Source: Bacillus sp. OxB-1
Lineage (GTDB): Bacteria; Bacillota; Bacilli; Bacillales_A; Planococcaceae
Direction of reading: 5' to 3'
NCBI RefSeq assembly: GCF_000829195.1
Contig: NZ_AP013294.1
Span: 3,421,001 to 3,485,000, forward strand
Length of the DNA: 64,000 nucleotides
Below, piece after piece: positions 24,237 through 32,815 of the stretch. Under the pieces are notes generated by a model, which saw nothing but the letters and a program-made list of their open reading frames with translations, had not been told where the DNA came from and did not search any database. The position numbers and the translations under genes were made by a program. Numbering within the stretch: the stretch's first letter is position 1; each line of letters opens with the position of its first letter.

Positions 24237-24315
24237 AGATTTCGGGGTACCTTGCAAATTAAACGTGAGTTTTTCAGTGGCCTCATCCAACAAGGTGGGG
24301 TCTCCTGTAAAAAGT

Positions 24316-24350
24316 TAAAACGGAATTCACACAAGGTGAACCCCGTTTAA
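24316..24350 (-). terminator. Terminator of the PucR-type regulator gene
   Basis: AAACGG with TTCAC on the left pairs with GTGAA and CCGTTT on the right, with A-rich flanks on the left that give U on the minus strand. It overlaps the stop codon (24347-24349). Confidence 0.6.
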
Positions 24351-26200
24351 AATGTCAACTTACCAGCCACGATTAACGCTTTGATGAGGAACATCATTTC
24401 ATAGCCCGTCTCCGGATCACGCAGATTCCTGCCAAGCAACGTTTCGACTTTTTCAATTCGATAGCGCAAGCCGCTCATGGACAAGGCCAGCTCCCGCATC
24501 GTTTTTTCCAAATTTCCGCCGTTCAATAGAAACACATACATCGTCCGGAGCAATTCCTCATCCTTCTCTTCATCACTTTCGTAAATGGGCGACAGCAACT
24601 GCCTTCCTTTTTGCTCCACTGCGCTGTGATCCAATGAATGGATAAGCATTCCGATTACCCCGAGATTCTCAAAAGCCACGATGGACTGCTCCCGATTTCC
24701 AATTTTCAAAGCTGTAACCGCTTCGTCAAAACGTCCTCTTACGTCATCCATACTGATGCCTTCCGTACTGACGCCGATGCGAAGCGATTGACGCGGATCC
24801 TTTTTCCGCAAATGTTCGAGCAGCTTCCTGCAAAAGGACAGAATTCCTTGGTCTTCTTCTGCCAAATCCGTTTGTACGAGCAGGACGGCATATCCTTTTT
24901 GTTGACCGGCTAGTAAGCCCGGTTTTCGATTTTTAAAGAAATGGACGGTTTCTTCGACAATCTGTTCATTTAGGAAGAGCTTTTCGCCCGCTCCTTGCTG
25001 TTCCAGCGCAATGATATAGTACGGTTTTTGCAAATCAAGCTGGAAATGGCTTCCCCTTTTGCGGATTTCCTCTATAGAACTGATTTCCCCATTCAAGATT
25101 TGATCCAAAAAATGCCCTTTCACCCGTTCTTCCGCTTCGAAATTCACTTTTTCATTCAATAGCAAAAGCGAGCAGACCGTCACGGTCCGTTCCAAAATCA
25201 TCCGATCGATGTCAGATGGAGATTCCTCGTCCAGTCCGTAAAGAAAAGAGCAATATCCATAAATCTTTTTTTGCAAATAAATCGGCGCCATCAGACGGAT
25301 GAATCCTTCTGTCTGAAACTGCACTGTCTGCTTTGGTCGAAAAGACTGCCGTTCCTGAACGTACTTCTGGAACTCTTCCCTCATCTGCCTATGGTCGCTT
25401 TCCGAAATCCCGGCTGAAGTAATCCGGTGAAAATGGATATCTTCTATTAAAATCGGCTTTTTGATAATGTCCACAATGACCTTGGTAATCGACTCCAAGT
25501 CATTGCCATCAATTACCTCTTCGGCCAACTTCGTATGGATGAGTGCCACTTTGGCTAAATGATCGCGCTCTTCCCGGAGTTGCTCATAGGTCTGTTCAAG
25601 CTCATGTATGATTGCATCATTTTCATAATATCGCTGTTCCGCGTCCGCTTCCCCGCCCCATTGTTCGAGCGACTTTCCGATGTATCGGCATTCGGAATCC
25701 CCTATCCCCCGGCACGCCACTTCTTTGAAGATAATTGTCTGATTACATATAGTGGAATAAAATCCGCTTGCGTAGCCGATCAGCGTGTGACAGACGGGTT
25801 CACTTTCCAATCCGAACAAGCGCAAGGACTCTTCCGCCTCGTAGGAATGACACCAGATTCCGCTTACGGTGACGGACTCCACTGCTCCGCCATCCGTTTT
25901 CACTATTTCCAATTCAGTCGTCTTGGTAGAGGTGTAGCCTTTCAACATATGGTAATGAGGACCTTGCCGGAGCGCGTCTTCAATCGAGTCATGCGGTTCG
26001 GCGAGCACTTTCGCGGCATCCGTCGCTCCGAGGTTCCAGCCGTAGCGCAGCAAGAACCCTTTCATCCGTTCCGTTCCCAAGTTTTCAATCAAATCTTTCC
26101 GGAGTGTCCCGAAAACGGCAGCGGAGGTGAGCAAAATGCGCTCACCTTCCAGCTCGATCACTCCATTTTTCTCTTGTAGAGCAGGCTGCCGATCTGTCAT
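24347..26200 (-). CDS. XylR_N/V4R sensor with PucR-type HTH, probable hpa activator
   Basis: 617-residue regulator. Residues about 10-105 match the XylR N-terminal aromatic-sensing domain (VFGTLRKDLIENLGTERMKGFLLRYGWNLGATDA). About 110-175 match V4R with the metal-type cysteines (VCHTLIGYASGF...CRGIGDSECRYIGKS). A coiled linker and GGDEF-like CdaR region follow, and the C-terminus is a PucR HTH (LLNGGNLEKTMRELALSMSGLRYRIEKVETLLGR). XylR_N/V4R proteins bind aromatic effectors directly, so it likely senses 4-hydroxyphenylacetate or homoprotocatechuate. ATG at 26200 follows AAGGGGG. Cotranscribed after the first hpaB. Confidence 0.85.
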   Translation of the reverse strand: MTDRQPALQEKNGVIELEGERILLTSAAVFGTLRKDLIENLGTERMKGFLLRYGWNLGATDAAKVLAEPHDSIEDALRQGPHYHMLKGYTSTKTTELEIVKTDGGAVESVTVSGIWCHSYEAEESLRLFGLESEPVCHTLIGYASGFYSTICNQTIIFKEVACRGIGDSECRYIGKSLEQWGGEADAEQRYYENDAIIHELEQTYEQLREERDHLAKVALIHTKLAEEVIDGNDLESITKVIVDIIKKPILIEDIHFHRITSAGISESDHRQMREEFQKYVQERQSFRPKQTVQFQTEGFIRLMAPIYLQKKIYGYCSFLYGLDEESPSDIDRMILERTVTVCSLLLLNEKVNFEAEERVKGHFLDQILNGEISSIEEIRKRGSHFQLDLQKPYYIIALEQQGAGEKLFLNEQIVEETVHFFKNRKPGLLAGQQKGYAVLLVQTDLAEEDQGILSFCRKLLEHLRKKDPRQSLRIGVSTEGISMDDVRGRFDEAVTALKIGNREQSIVAFENLGVIGMLIHSLDHSAVEQKGRQLLSPIYESDEEKDEELLRTMYVFLLNGGNLEKTMRELALSMSGLRYRIEKVETLLGRNLRDPETGYEMMFLIKALIVAGKLTF

Positions 26201-26222
26201 CAAACGGGCCCCCTTTACTCAA

Positions 26223-27755
26223 TCATTTTAGGTGAGCATTCACCCATGTATCATTTGTCCATCCATTCAAATCATAATCGCTCATCGCCTCATCCACAAA
26301 TGATTTATAAATTGCGGACTGGCCGGTTTGATCAGCAACCTTCAATGTTTCCAGGCGGATATTTTCCTGATTGCCTGCGTAGTTCATTTCGTAAAGTTCG
26401 TTGCGTCCGCCGAATTCGGTGCCGATCGCGTCCCAAATCAGTTTCATCAATTTGACCCGCTCCTCTGCTCCGACGCCAGATCCTTTGTAATATTGCTCCA
26501 AGTAGGGACGGAGGTTCGGATTAGCGAAATCTTTCGCACTCGATGGCAGTTGGATCAATCCGCCCGCGACGACCGTTTCGAAGATTTCCTTCACTTGCGG
26601 CCAGACCGTCGGAGCAAGTACACGATACGCAGTGGAGTATTGGCTGTTCGGCAAGACGACGCCATTCAACCCTTGTTCCGGCTCGGATGCCATCGCAGTG
26701 GAAAGTCCCCAGAACGTGTTCCGCCAAGCGATGACTTGCCCGATATTCGCCTGTACTCCGCGGAAGCCTTTCGTTCCCGACATTTCCGTCGCTTTCATCA
26801 ACAGCCCCGCCATGAAATCAAGCTTCACCGCAAAACGGGTACATCCGTGAAGCGTATAGCGGTTCATCCAACCTGTCTTTCCTCTGAACCCATTGGCGAT
26901 TTCCACATTTCGGTAGGCAAATACATTTTCCCATGGAACGAAGACATTATCGAGGACGATGACCGCGTCGTTTTCATCAAAGCGGCTGGATAACGGATAA
27001 TCAAAAGGCGTTCCGTTCATCGCCGCTGTTAATTCATAAGATTGTCGGCTTATAATTTTCAATCCCGGTGCGTTCATTTCCACAAAGAAGATGAGCGCAT
27101 GGTCCAGATCGTCTTCGACCATATCGACCGGCGAGTAGTTAGCGACAAAGTTGTAATTCGTGATTGCCGCGGATGTTCCAACCATCTTGGCACCGCTTAC
27201 AATGATGCCATCATCCCGCTCTTTCACAACCCGGACGAAGACGTCTTTATTTTCATGGAGCGGCTTCGAGCGGTCCATTTGCGGATTGATGATCGTATGG
27301 TTACAGAACGGTACTTCGGTCATCGTTTTTTCATACCACCGTCGAGCATTGTCTTCGAATCCTTTATAAAATTCCGCGTAAGGTCCGAGATGCCCTGTGA
27401 AAGCCGCTTTGTAGTCGGGCGTTCTTCCCATGAAACCATAACTGAGTTTGGACCATTCCGCAATCGCATCACGCGCTTCCAATAACTCCGCCGCACTTTC
27501 AGACGCTTTGAAGAATTTCTGGGTACGAATCCCTTCCTTCGTCGTGGTCGTCAAAATTTTGGAAGACTCCTTGTCATGCAGCGCATCATAGAGGCGCGAC
27601 ATCGACCGGACCGAGTTTTGATACGCCGGATGCGTCGTCACATCATCGATCTCTTCCCCGTTCAAAAACACTTTGCGCCCGTCGCGCAAGCTTTCCATAT
27701 AATCTTTTCCATCCATCATCCGCTTGCCGCTTTTCATATTTGTCATCGTTGTCAT
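26223..27755 (-). CDS. HpaB-family flavin-dependent monooxygenase (copy 1)
   Basis: 510-residue oxygenase of the 4-hydroxyphenylacetate 3-monooxygenase/chlorophenol monooxygenase family, which uses reduced flavin from HpaC. Signatures: DGKDYMESLRDGRKVFLNGEEIDDVTTHPAY, WSKLSYGFMGRTPDYKAAF, PFCNHTIINPQMDRSKP, VSGAKMVGTSAAITNYNFV, YPLSSRFDENDAVIVLDNVFVPWENVF and LIQLPSSAKDF. It is clearly divergent from copy 2 at 34999-36480, so the two may hydroxylate different phenols. ATG at 27755 follows AAGGAG. Upstream of the PucR-type regulator, 22 bp apart. Confidence 0.88.
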   Translation of the reverse strand: MTTMTNMKSGKRMMDGKDYMESLRDGRKVFLNGEEIDDVTTHPAYQNSVRSMSRLYDALHDKESSKILTTTTKEGIRTQKFFKASESAAELLEARDAIAEWSKLSYGFMGRTPDYKAAFTGHLGPYAEFYKGFEDNARRWYEKTMTEVPFCNHTIINPQMDRSKPLHENKDVFVRVVKERDDGIIVSGAKMVGTSAAITNYNFVANYSPVDMVEDDLDHALIFFVEMNAPGLKIISRQSYELTAAMNGTPFDYPLSSRFDENDAVIVLDNVFVPWENVFAYRNVEIANGFRGKTGWMNRYTLHGCTRFAVKLDFMAGLLMKATEMSGTKGFRGVQANIGQVIAWRNTFWGLSTAMASEPEQGLNGVVLPNSQYSTAYRVLAPTVWPQVKEIFETVVAGGLIQLPSSAKDFANPNLRPYLEQYYKGSGVGAEERVKLMKLIWDAIGTEFGGRNELYEMNYAGNQENIRLETLKVADQTGQSAIYKSFVDEAMSDYDLNGWTNDTWVNAHLK

Positions 27756-27897
27756 AGTATCCGCTCCTTCAATTTATCATTATTTTCTATCATCTTATAC
27801 ACTATAGTAAAGATTTCTAAAGCTTCTGTATACAACAATAATTGTCGGAGGTAAATTAATTCTAAGACAAATTTTGCTGGAGCGAAATAGATAGAAA

Positions 27898-27940
27898 TAA
27901 AAAGACTTTTGAAAGCTGTAATAGTAGCTCCCAAAAGTCT
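27898..27940 (-). terminator. Terminator of the TRAP operon
   Basis: AGACTTTTG (27903-27911) pairs with CAAAAGTCT (27932-27940), with an inner AGCT pairing. The minus-strand transcript ends in UUUUUAUUUC. It lies 9 bp after the dctM stop. Confidence 0.85.
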
Positions 27941-27948
27941 ATGTATAG

Positions 27949-29253
27949 TTACCCTTTCATGAAATCCGGAAGGAATGTCACGAGTTGTGGGAATAGGACA
28001 ATAAGTGCTAAACAGAGAATCATCGCAAACAACATCGGTAGAACTCCACGGAAGATTTTCTCAATCGGAATCTCTTTCGCGACCCCGCTAATGATATAGA
28101 CACTCAGTCCAAGAGGCGGTGTCACCAAGCCGATATTCATCACAAGTACCATGACAACCCCGAACCATACCCCATTGAATCCTAATTCAATGATAAGCGG
28201 GTAGACGACGGGTAGAGTAAGGACGAATATTGCCAAACCTTCCAAGAACATCCCTAAAACGAAGTATACGACCAAGATGAAAAACATGATTAGCATCGGA
28301 GAAACATTCAGTTCACTGACATATTGTGTAATGGAAACCGGTATACGGCTTAACGCCAAGAATTTACTGAAAATCTCCGCACCGATCAAAATGAAAAACA
28401 TCATCGCTGTCAATCGTGTCGTCTCATTCAGCGATGCTTTGAAATCCGCCCAGCTCAGTCTTCTAGTGACGACAGCCAGTAAAAACGCACCGAATGCCCC
28501 AATCCCACCCGCTTCAGTCGGAGTGAAGAAACCAAAATAGATTCCACCGATACTTAGTAGAAATAAGGAAGCAAACGGCCACACGCTATTCAAAGATTTT
28601 ACTTTGACGAGAAATGGTTTTCTCGGAGTAACGGGTGCAAGTTCAGGTTTTCTTACGACGATGAGGTAAATCACTACCATGAAGAGCGCCATCTGGAGCA
28701 GCCCGGGAATAATTCCGGCTATCAATAATTTCCCAATCGGCTCCATCGTTAAGACACCGTAGAGAACCAAAATGACACTTGGCGGAATCAAAATTCCCAA
28801 CGTCCCCCCCGCCGCAACAGCGGAAGTCGACAAGCCTTCGTCATACTTATATTTCTTCATTTCAGGCAACGCAATTCTCGCCATTGTCGCAGTTGTCGCA
28901 TTGACCGAACCCGAAATCGCTGCAAATAGAGCACTCGTACCGATTGTCGTAATGGCAAGACCGCCTCGGACGTGCCCGATCCACGAATCGACTGCTGTAT
29001 ACAAATCATTCCCAAACTTACTATAAGACAAGAACATCCCCATTAAAATAAATAGCGGAATAACACTTAAAGAATAAGAACTAGCCGTACTGAACGGTGT
29101 ACTCCCCAATTGAACAAGCGCGGTCTCCCAGTTTCGGATGAACCCGATGCCGACAGTGCCCACAATAACTAAAGACACACTCACGGGAACCTTTAGCGCG
29201 AACAATACAAGTAACGCAATAATCCCGAGGACTCCAATCATTTCTGCACTCAT
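27949..29253 (-). CDS. dctM: TRAP transporter large permease (DctM)
   Basis: 434-residue integral membrane protein with about twelve helices, the sodium-coupled transport subunit of a tripartite ATP-independent periplasmic-type transporter. Family sequences are clear: FPLFILMGMFLSYSKFG, RGGLAITTIGTSALFAAISGSVNATTATMARIALPEMKKYKYDEGLSTSAVAAGGTLGILIPPSVILVLYG and FFTPTEAGGIGAFGAFLLA. ATG overlaps the dctQ stop (ATGA). It probably imports the aromatic acid or a pathway dicarboxylate. Confidence 0.95.
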   Translation of the reverse strand: MSAEMIGVLGIIALLVLFALKVPVSVSLVIVGTVGIGFIRNWETALVQLGSTPFSTASSYSLSVIPLFILMGMFLSYSKFGNDLYTAVDSWIGHVRGGLAITTIGTSALFAAISGSVNATTATMARIALPEMKKYKYDEGLSTSAVAAGGTLGILIPPSVILVLYGVLTMEPIGKLLIAGIIPGLLQMALFMVVIYLIVVRKPELAPVTPRKPFLVKVKSLNSVWPFASLFLLSIGGIYFGFFTPTEAGGIGAFGAFLLAVVTRRLSWADFKASLNETTRLTAMMFFILIGAEIFSKFLALSRIPVSITQYVSELNVSPMLIMFFILVVYFVLGMFLEGLAIFVLTLPVVYPLIIELGFNGVWFGVVMVLVMNIGLVTPPLGLSVYIISGVAKEIPIEKIFRGVLPMLFAMILCLALIVLFPQLVTFLPDFMKG

Positions 29254-29753
29254 GATTTCTTCACCGCCGATGCAAAATATTTAATTGCACTGACTAATGC
29301 GACGAGTGCAAAAACACCTAGACCAAAAGTAGCGATATAGAGAAATGGATACATTGGCCAACCTAAATCACTGGTTGTTGTTTGTCGTTCCATGATCCGT
29401 CCCGCATTCGCGAACACTTGATTAGCCATAAAGAGTAGCGTGACAAAAATAACGAGTTCTATTATTCCTTCCAAAAAATTTCTTGCTTTTTCCGGCAATT
29501 TCGTGACCGCAAAGTCGATGCTAATATGCTCTTTATGTCGATGCGTCATAGCTAAAGCAAAAAAAACAAGCAATGCGGAACTTAACTCCGTCATTTCAAA
29601 AGTCCCTACGATTGGTTTATTTAAGAAGTTTCGGCCAATCACATCAAAACTGATGATCAACATCATGAAGATCAAAAAACAATTCGATAAGAATAATTGA
29701 AAACTTGATAACTTATGTAATAAGTTATCAAGTTTTTTTAATGTTTGCGCCAT
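29250..29753 (-). CDS. dctQ: TRAP transporter small permease (DctQ)
   Basis: 167-residue four-helix protein: FLSNCFLIFMMLIISFDVIGRNFLNKPIVGTFEMTELSSALLVFFALAMTHRHKEHISIDF is diagnostic for DctQ. ATG at 29753 follows GGGTGG and lies 17 bp after dctP. Codons 6-18 (KKLDNLLHKLSSF) form a near-perfect 17-bp inverted repeat in the mRNA, which could restrain translation of this subunit. Confidence 0.93.
   Translation of the reverse strand: MAQTLKKLDNLLHKLSSFQLFLSNCFLIFMMLIISFDVIGRNFLNKPIVGTFEMTELSSALLVFFALAMTHRHKEHISIDFAVTKLPEKARNFLEGIIELVIFVTLLFMANQVFANAGRIMERQTTTSDLGWPMYPFLYIATFGLGVFALVALVSAIKYFASAVKKS
29700..29736. repeat. 17-bp-stem perfect inverted repeat in the dctQ 5' coding region
   Basis: AAAACTTGATAACTTAT (29700-29716) and its exact complement (29720-29736) flank a 3-nt loop. 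It covers codons 6-18 of dctQ, 18 bp after the start codon. On the plus strand it ends in a T-run. Confidence 0.85.
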
Positions 29754-29770
29754 AAGCTTCCACCCCTGTC

Positions 29771-30871
29771 TTATTGTGCGCCTAACTCTACTGCACGATC
29801 ATAAACCGCTTGTCCCGGTAAACCTTTGTCTTCCATTTTCTTAATCCACTTTTCCACCGTAGGATTAATAAAGGTACTCCACTCAGCCATTTCATCATCG
29901 CTCAGCTCATAGATTTCGACACCTTTTTCTTTTGCCTTCTCAATCGCACGCTGTCCTACTTCATCGAAGTTAGTGCCAGCTTTGGCTGCCATTTTTTCTC
30001 CAACCAATTCTTTGATGGCCGCTTGGTTTTCCTCGCCAAGCTCGTTCCAGCTATTTTCATTCATCGTTACAAAGAATGTCGTCATATAGAAGTTCCCGAC
30101 TGTTGCATAGTCGATCACGTCTACCAAGCTATAGCCTTCAATCGCTTCCCAAGGCGCGATCGTTCCGTCTACCACGCCTTTTTCAAGCGCTTCGTACGTT
30201 TCATTCATCGACATGGAAACTGGTGTAGCGCCAAGCGCCGTCAACCATTCATTCGTTTCCGCGGATGGAGATCGAATGCGCATTCCTTTTAGGTCTTCAT
30301 AGCTTTTAACCGGTTTTCCGACCGTGAAGATTTGTCCAGGATCGGAAGTGGAAAGCCATAGTGGAACTGTTCCTGCATATTCCGCTTCAAATTCCGGGAA
30401 TTCCTCGTAAAGCTGCCAAAGCATTTTGGAACCTTGCTCTCCTGTTTTACTCAAGAAAGAAAGCTCCATGACAGAAGTCATAGGAAATTGGTTTGGAGTG
30501 TAGCTGTTAACGCTCATCGCGATGTCAACAGCTCCTGTTGCCGCCGCATCAAACTGTCCATCCGGAGCCGCTAAAGACGCACCCGGGTAGGATGTAATTT
30601 TCACATTTCCGCCAGTCGCCTCTTCTACTTCTTTCACGAAACCTTGAACGATTACCGTTTCCATCTCATGGCTCGGTGGGAAGAAATGTGAAAAGTCAAG
30701 TGTCACTTCTTTCCCGGAAGCCGCGTCGCTTCCCGCGTTCGATCCTTCGCTAGAGCCGGATACCGGCACTTGTTCGCTTGGTTTCCCTCCACCACATGCG
30801 GCCAACAGCAAGCTCATCATCAGAAGGAACACAAATGATACAAGATGCTTTTTGTTTCTAACTGAACCCAT
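29771..30871 (-). CDS. dctP: TRAP transporter solute-binding lipoprotein (DctP)
   Basis: 366-residue extracytoplasmic receptor. Lipoprotein signal LVSFVFLLMMSLLLAAC with the cysteine about residue 26, then a Ser/Gly/Ala-rich spacer, and the DctP fold (LDFSHFFPPSHEMETVIVQGF, YPGASLAAPDGQFDAAATGAVDIAMS, DLKGMRIRSPSAETNEWLTALGATPVSMSMNETYEALEKGVVDGTI). The LKGMRIR motif holds the carboxylate-binding arginine. ATG at 30871 is preferred, with AAGGGAG upstream; a TTG at 30874 is also possible. First gene of the TRAP operon. Confidence 0.94.
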   Translation of the reverse strand: MGSVRNKKHLVSFVFLLMMSLLLAACGGGKPSEQVPVSGSSEGSNAGSDAASGKEVTLDFSHFFPPSHEMETVIVQGFVKEVEEATGGNVKITSYPGASLAAPDGQFDAAATGAVDIAMSVNSYTPNQFPMTSVMELSFLSKTGEQGSKMLWQLYEEFPEFEAEYAGTVPLWLSTSDPGQIFTVGKPVKSYEDLKGMRIRSPSAETNEWLTALGATPVSMSMNETYEALEKGVVDGTIAPWEAIEGYSLVDVIDYATVGNFYMTTFFVTMNENSWNELGEENQAAIKELVGEKMAAKAGTNFDEVGQRAIEKAKEKGVEIYELSDDEMAEWSTFINPTVEKWIKKMEDKGLPGQAVYDRAVELGAQ

Positions 30872-31000
30872 CAATATTCTCACTCCCTTAAAATTTTAAT
30901 AAACCTCATACTAAAGCTTCGAAACATGCCTCATTCAATTGATAACGTTTACAAGACGGATGTTTCTCACATCATATTGAATGGGGTTTATCAGAAATCA

Positions 31001-31027
31001 TCATATATCATTTAATATATGTTATCA
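31001..31027. promoter_or_regulatory. AT-rich site upstream of the TRAP operon
   Basis: TCATATATCA (31001-31010) followed by AATATATGTTAT (from 31014) makes an imperfect inverted repeat of the same family as the sites before hpaC and hpaG1. It lies about 130 bp before dctP and 165 bp before gntR, in the shared divergent intergenic region. Confidence 0.5.
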
Positions 31028-31165
31028 ATACTTTTTAGTAAATTTTCAAATAGTTTGAAAGATACTTGACATATTGCTAAATAATTTTCCTATCCCTTGC
31101 CATTTTGAAAAACGCAGGATGTTCTAATATGTTATACTTGAGGCCGGTTTTTAGTTTAGATTGAA

Positions 31166-31190
31166 ATCATATATAAATTCATATATCATA
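31166..31190. promoter_or_regulatory. Repeated TCATATAT sites abutting the gntR start
   Basis: ATCATATAT (31166-31174) and TCATATATCA (31179-31188) are direct repeats 13 bp apart ending at the proposed gntR start codon. Binding here would block translation initiation or RNA polymerase, which fits autorepression. Confidence 0.5.
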
Positions 31191-31847
31191 ATGAGTATGA
31201 AAACAAAAATGAATAAACGTCAATATGCGTATAAAGTGATTCGTACAAGAATTGTTGATGGAACCTATGCCCCCGGCCAAAGAATCATTATCGACCAAAT
31301 TGCGAAGGAGGTTGGCTCAAGCCATATTCCGGTCCGTGAAGCGATCCATCAGTTGGAATCCGAACAATTGATACAATACGAACCGAATATTGGAGCGGTT
31401 GTCCGTGGAATCGACAAAGATTTGTATATGGAGACTTTAGAGGTGCTTGCCTTATTGGAGGGATATGCCACTTCCTTGAGCGCTCCCCATATTCCATTGG
31501 AAGCCATCGAAAAACTGGAAAGCATTAACGAAGAAATGAAAAGAACATTGGAAAACTATGAGCTGGATCAACTCGGTCAGTTGAATCGGGAATTTCATTT
31601 CTACATTTACTCTTTCTGCCCGAACAAACTATTGATCAAAAATATTCAAGAGGCTTGGGATCGATTGGATATCGTCCGCCAGACCGGGTTCACCTTCTTG
31701 CCGAACCGGACTCCTCGCTCAATCGAAGAACATCGGAGATTGATTCAACTGATCCAAGAACAGGCGGGCAGCGACGTAATCGAAGAATACGCGCGCGAGC
31801 ACAAGATGAACACTTTGCAAGCATTCAAAAAAAGCGAAAAACACTGA
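31191..31847 (+). CDS. GntR-family regulator (FadR/FCD subfamily)
   Basis: About 218 residues: N-terminal winged helix (YAYKVIRTRIVDGTYAPGQRIIIDQIAKEVGSSHIPVREAIHQLESEQLIQYEPNIGAVV) and an all-helical FCD effector domain (MKRTLENYELDQLGQLNREFHFYIYSFCPNKLLIKNI...EHRRLIQLIQ). The FCD metal-site residues Asp/His (REFHFYIY, EEHRRLI) are visible. The start is uncertain (ATG at 31191, 31197 or 31209); none has a good ribosome-binding site. Divergent from the TRAP operon and the best candidate to bind the ATCATATATGAT sites. Its HTH recognises short palindromes of this kind in related proteins. Confidence 0.88.
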   Translation: MSMKTKMNKRQYAYKVIRTRIVDGTYAPGQRIIIDQIAKEVGSSHIPVREAIHQLESEQLIQYEPNIGAVVRGIDKDLYMETLEVLALLEGYATSLSAPHIPLEAIEKLESINEEMKRTLENYELDQLGQLNREFHFYIYSFCPNKLLIKNIQEAWDRLDIVRQTGFTFLPNRTPRSIEEHRRLIQLIQEQAGSDVIEEYAREHKMNTLQAFKKSEKH

Positions 31848-31868
31848 TCGTTTCGGATCAGTGTTTTT
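31841..31868 (+). terminator. Terminator of gntR
   Basis: ACACTGATC (31841-31849) pairs with GATCAGTGT (31856-31864), followed by seven or more T. The gntR stop codon lies within the left arm. Confidence 0.9.
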
Positions 31869-31885
31869 TTGCATTTGGCCCTTCA

Positions 31886-32728
31886 TTAGGTGCCTGTCCT
31901 CTTTACAGGGATTTGGATTTCCATCAAGAACTCATCTTCCTTATTCGAAATGAACTGATCGACAATTGTACGGATGATGAAATCCCCTATCGGTTCTAAC
32001 CCGTTGTCTAATACATATTGATGGAGCACAGTTACATACTCCGGCGCGGTCTCATGCCCTCCACGGAAATACACACAGGCGTACTCCCCTTCCGGCAGCG
32101 TCGTGACGAGCTCCACGTTTTGGGCAGCTTTCCATTTTTCCGCCTCTTCCAACAGCAGAAAGATGGAGTCGTATTCGTAGAAGCAATTCCGCTGGAAGCG
32201 GTGAACGGACAACGTAAGGCCGACTTTGCCGATAAAAATAGAGGCAAAGTCTTGATGCTGCCGGTTTAATTTCCGCAAGGAGAGTTCCAGATCATAATGG
32301 GACCGGATTGATTCCTGCAGTTGGATGATTGTCCGTTCCTCCATCTCTTTGATGAAAGGGACGCCGATCTGTTTTATTTTTTTCAAGGATTCGAGCTCTT
32401 CGATCCGGATTTCCAGTTTCTTTTTCGCGATTTCCAACTCTTTCATTTTGTCATGAATCGTTTGTTTATGGGTGTAGAGAGTCTCGATGAAATCGTCCAT
32501 TTCTCGATTGGACGTCTGTTTCTTGATATCCTTCAATGGGACGCCCAACGCTTTCAAATAGTTGATGATATCCAACAGTTTGAACTGTTCTACGGAGTAA
32601 TAGCGGTAGCCCGTTTCCGGATCGACTTCATTCGGTTTGAATAAATCAATTTCATCATAATAGCGCAATGTTTTAATCGATGTATTATGCAATTTGGACA
32701 TCTGTCCAATTGAAAATTTATTTTTCAT
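31886..32728 (-). CDS. MerR-family regulator with effector-binding domain
   Basis: 280 residues. N-terminal MerR winged helix (FSIGQMSKLHNTSIKTLRYYDEIDLFKPNEVDPETGYRYYSVEQFKLLDIINYLKALGVPLKDIKK), a coiled-coil dimerisation helix (about 80-125) and a C-terminal GyrI-like/BmrR-like ligand domain (ELVTTLPEGEYACVYFRGGHETAPEYVTVLHQYV...EIQIPVK). The layout is that of multidrug sensors such as BmrR. It lies between gntR and hpaD; whether it belongs to the hpa circuit or merely sits there is unknown. Confidence 0.88.
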   Translation of the reverse strand: MKNKFSIGQMSKLHNTSIKTLRYYDEIDLFKPNEVDPETGYRYYSVEQFKLLDIINYLKALGVPLKDIKKQTSNREMDDFIETLYTHKQTIHDKMKELEIAKKKLEIRIEELESLKKIKQIGVPFIKEMEERTIIQLQESIRSHYDLELSLRKLNRQHQDFASIFIGKVGLTLSVHRFQRNCFYEYDSIFLLLEEAEKWKAAQNVELVTTLPEGEYACVYFRGGHETAPEYVTVLHQYVLDNGLEPIGDFIIRTIVDQFISNKEDEFLMEIQIPVKRTGT

Positions 32729-32771
32729 CTCATTGCCCCATTTCACATCATTTCCATTATCTTATCAAACC

Positions 32772-32814
32772 AAAAAAGCGTATCAAAGGTTTTCATCTTT
32801 GATACGCTTTTTTT
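32772..32814. terminator. Bidirectional-looking terminator downstream of hpaD
   Basis: AGCGTATCAAAG (32777-32788) pairs with CTTTGATACGCT (32797-32808), with an A-run on the left and a T-run on the right. It ends the minus-strand hpaD transcript 8 bp after the stop codon. Confidence 0.9.
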
Positions 32815-32815
32815 C

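Larger units (their letters stand above)
22423..24284 (+). mobile_element. IS1182-family insertion sequence, complete
   Basis: 1862-bp element with imperfect terminal inverted repeats: GAGGCCACTGAAAAAGTC at the left and its complement ending CAGTGGCCTC at the right. It carries one DDE transposase and a bidirectional terminator at 24197-24236. The first 290 bp hold a 127-bp GC-rich palindrome and a U-rich hairpin that shields the transposase from outside transcription. It separates hpaG1 from the PucR-type regulator. Confidence 0.92.
22415..24292. repeat. 8-bp target duplication flanking the IS element
   Basis: ATCCAACA occurs immediately before the left end (22415-22422) and immediately after the right end (24285-24292). 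It extends to 9 bp if the terminal C is counted. This is what a single, fairly recent transposition event leaves. Confidence 0.85.
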
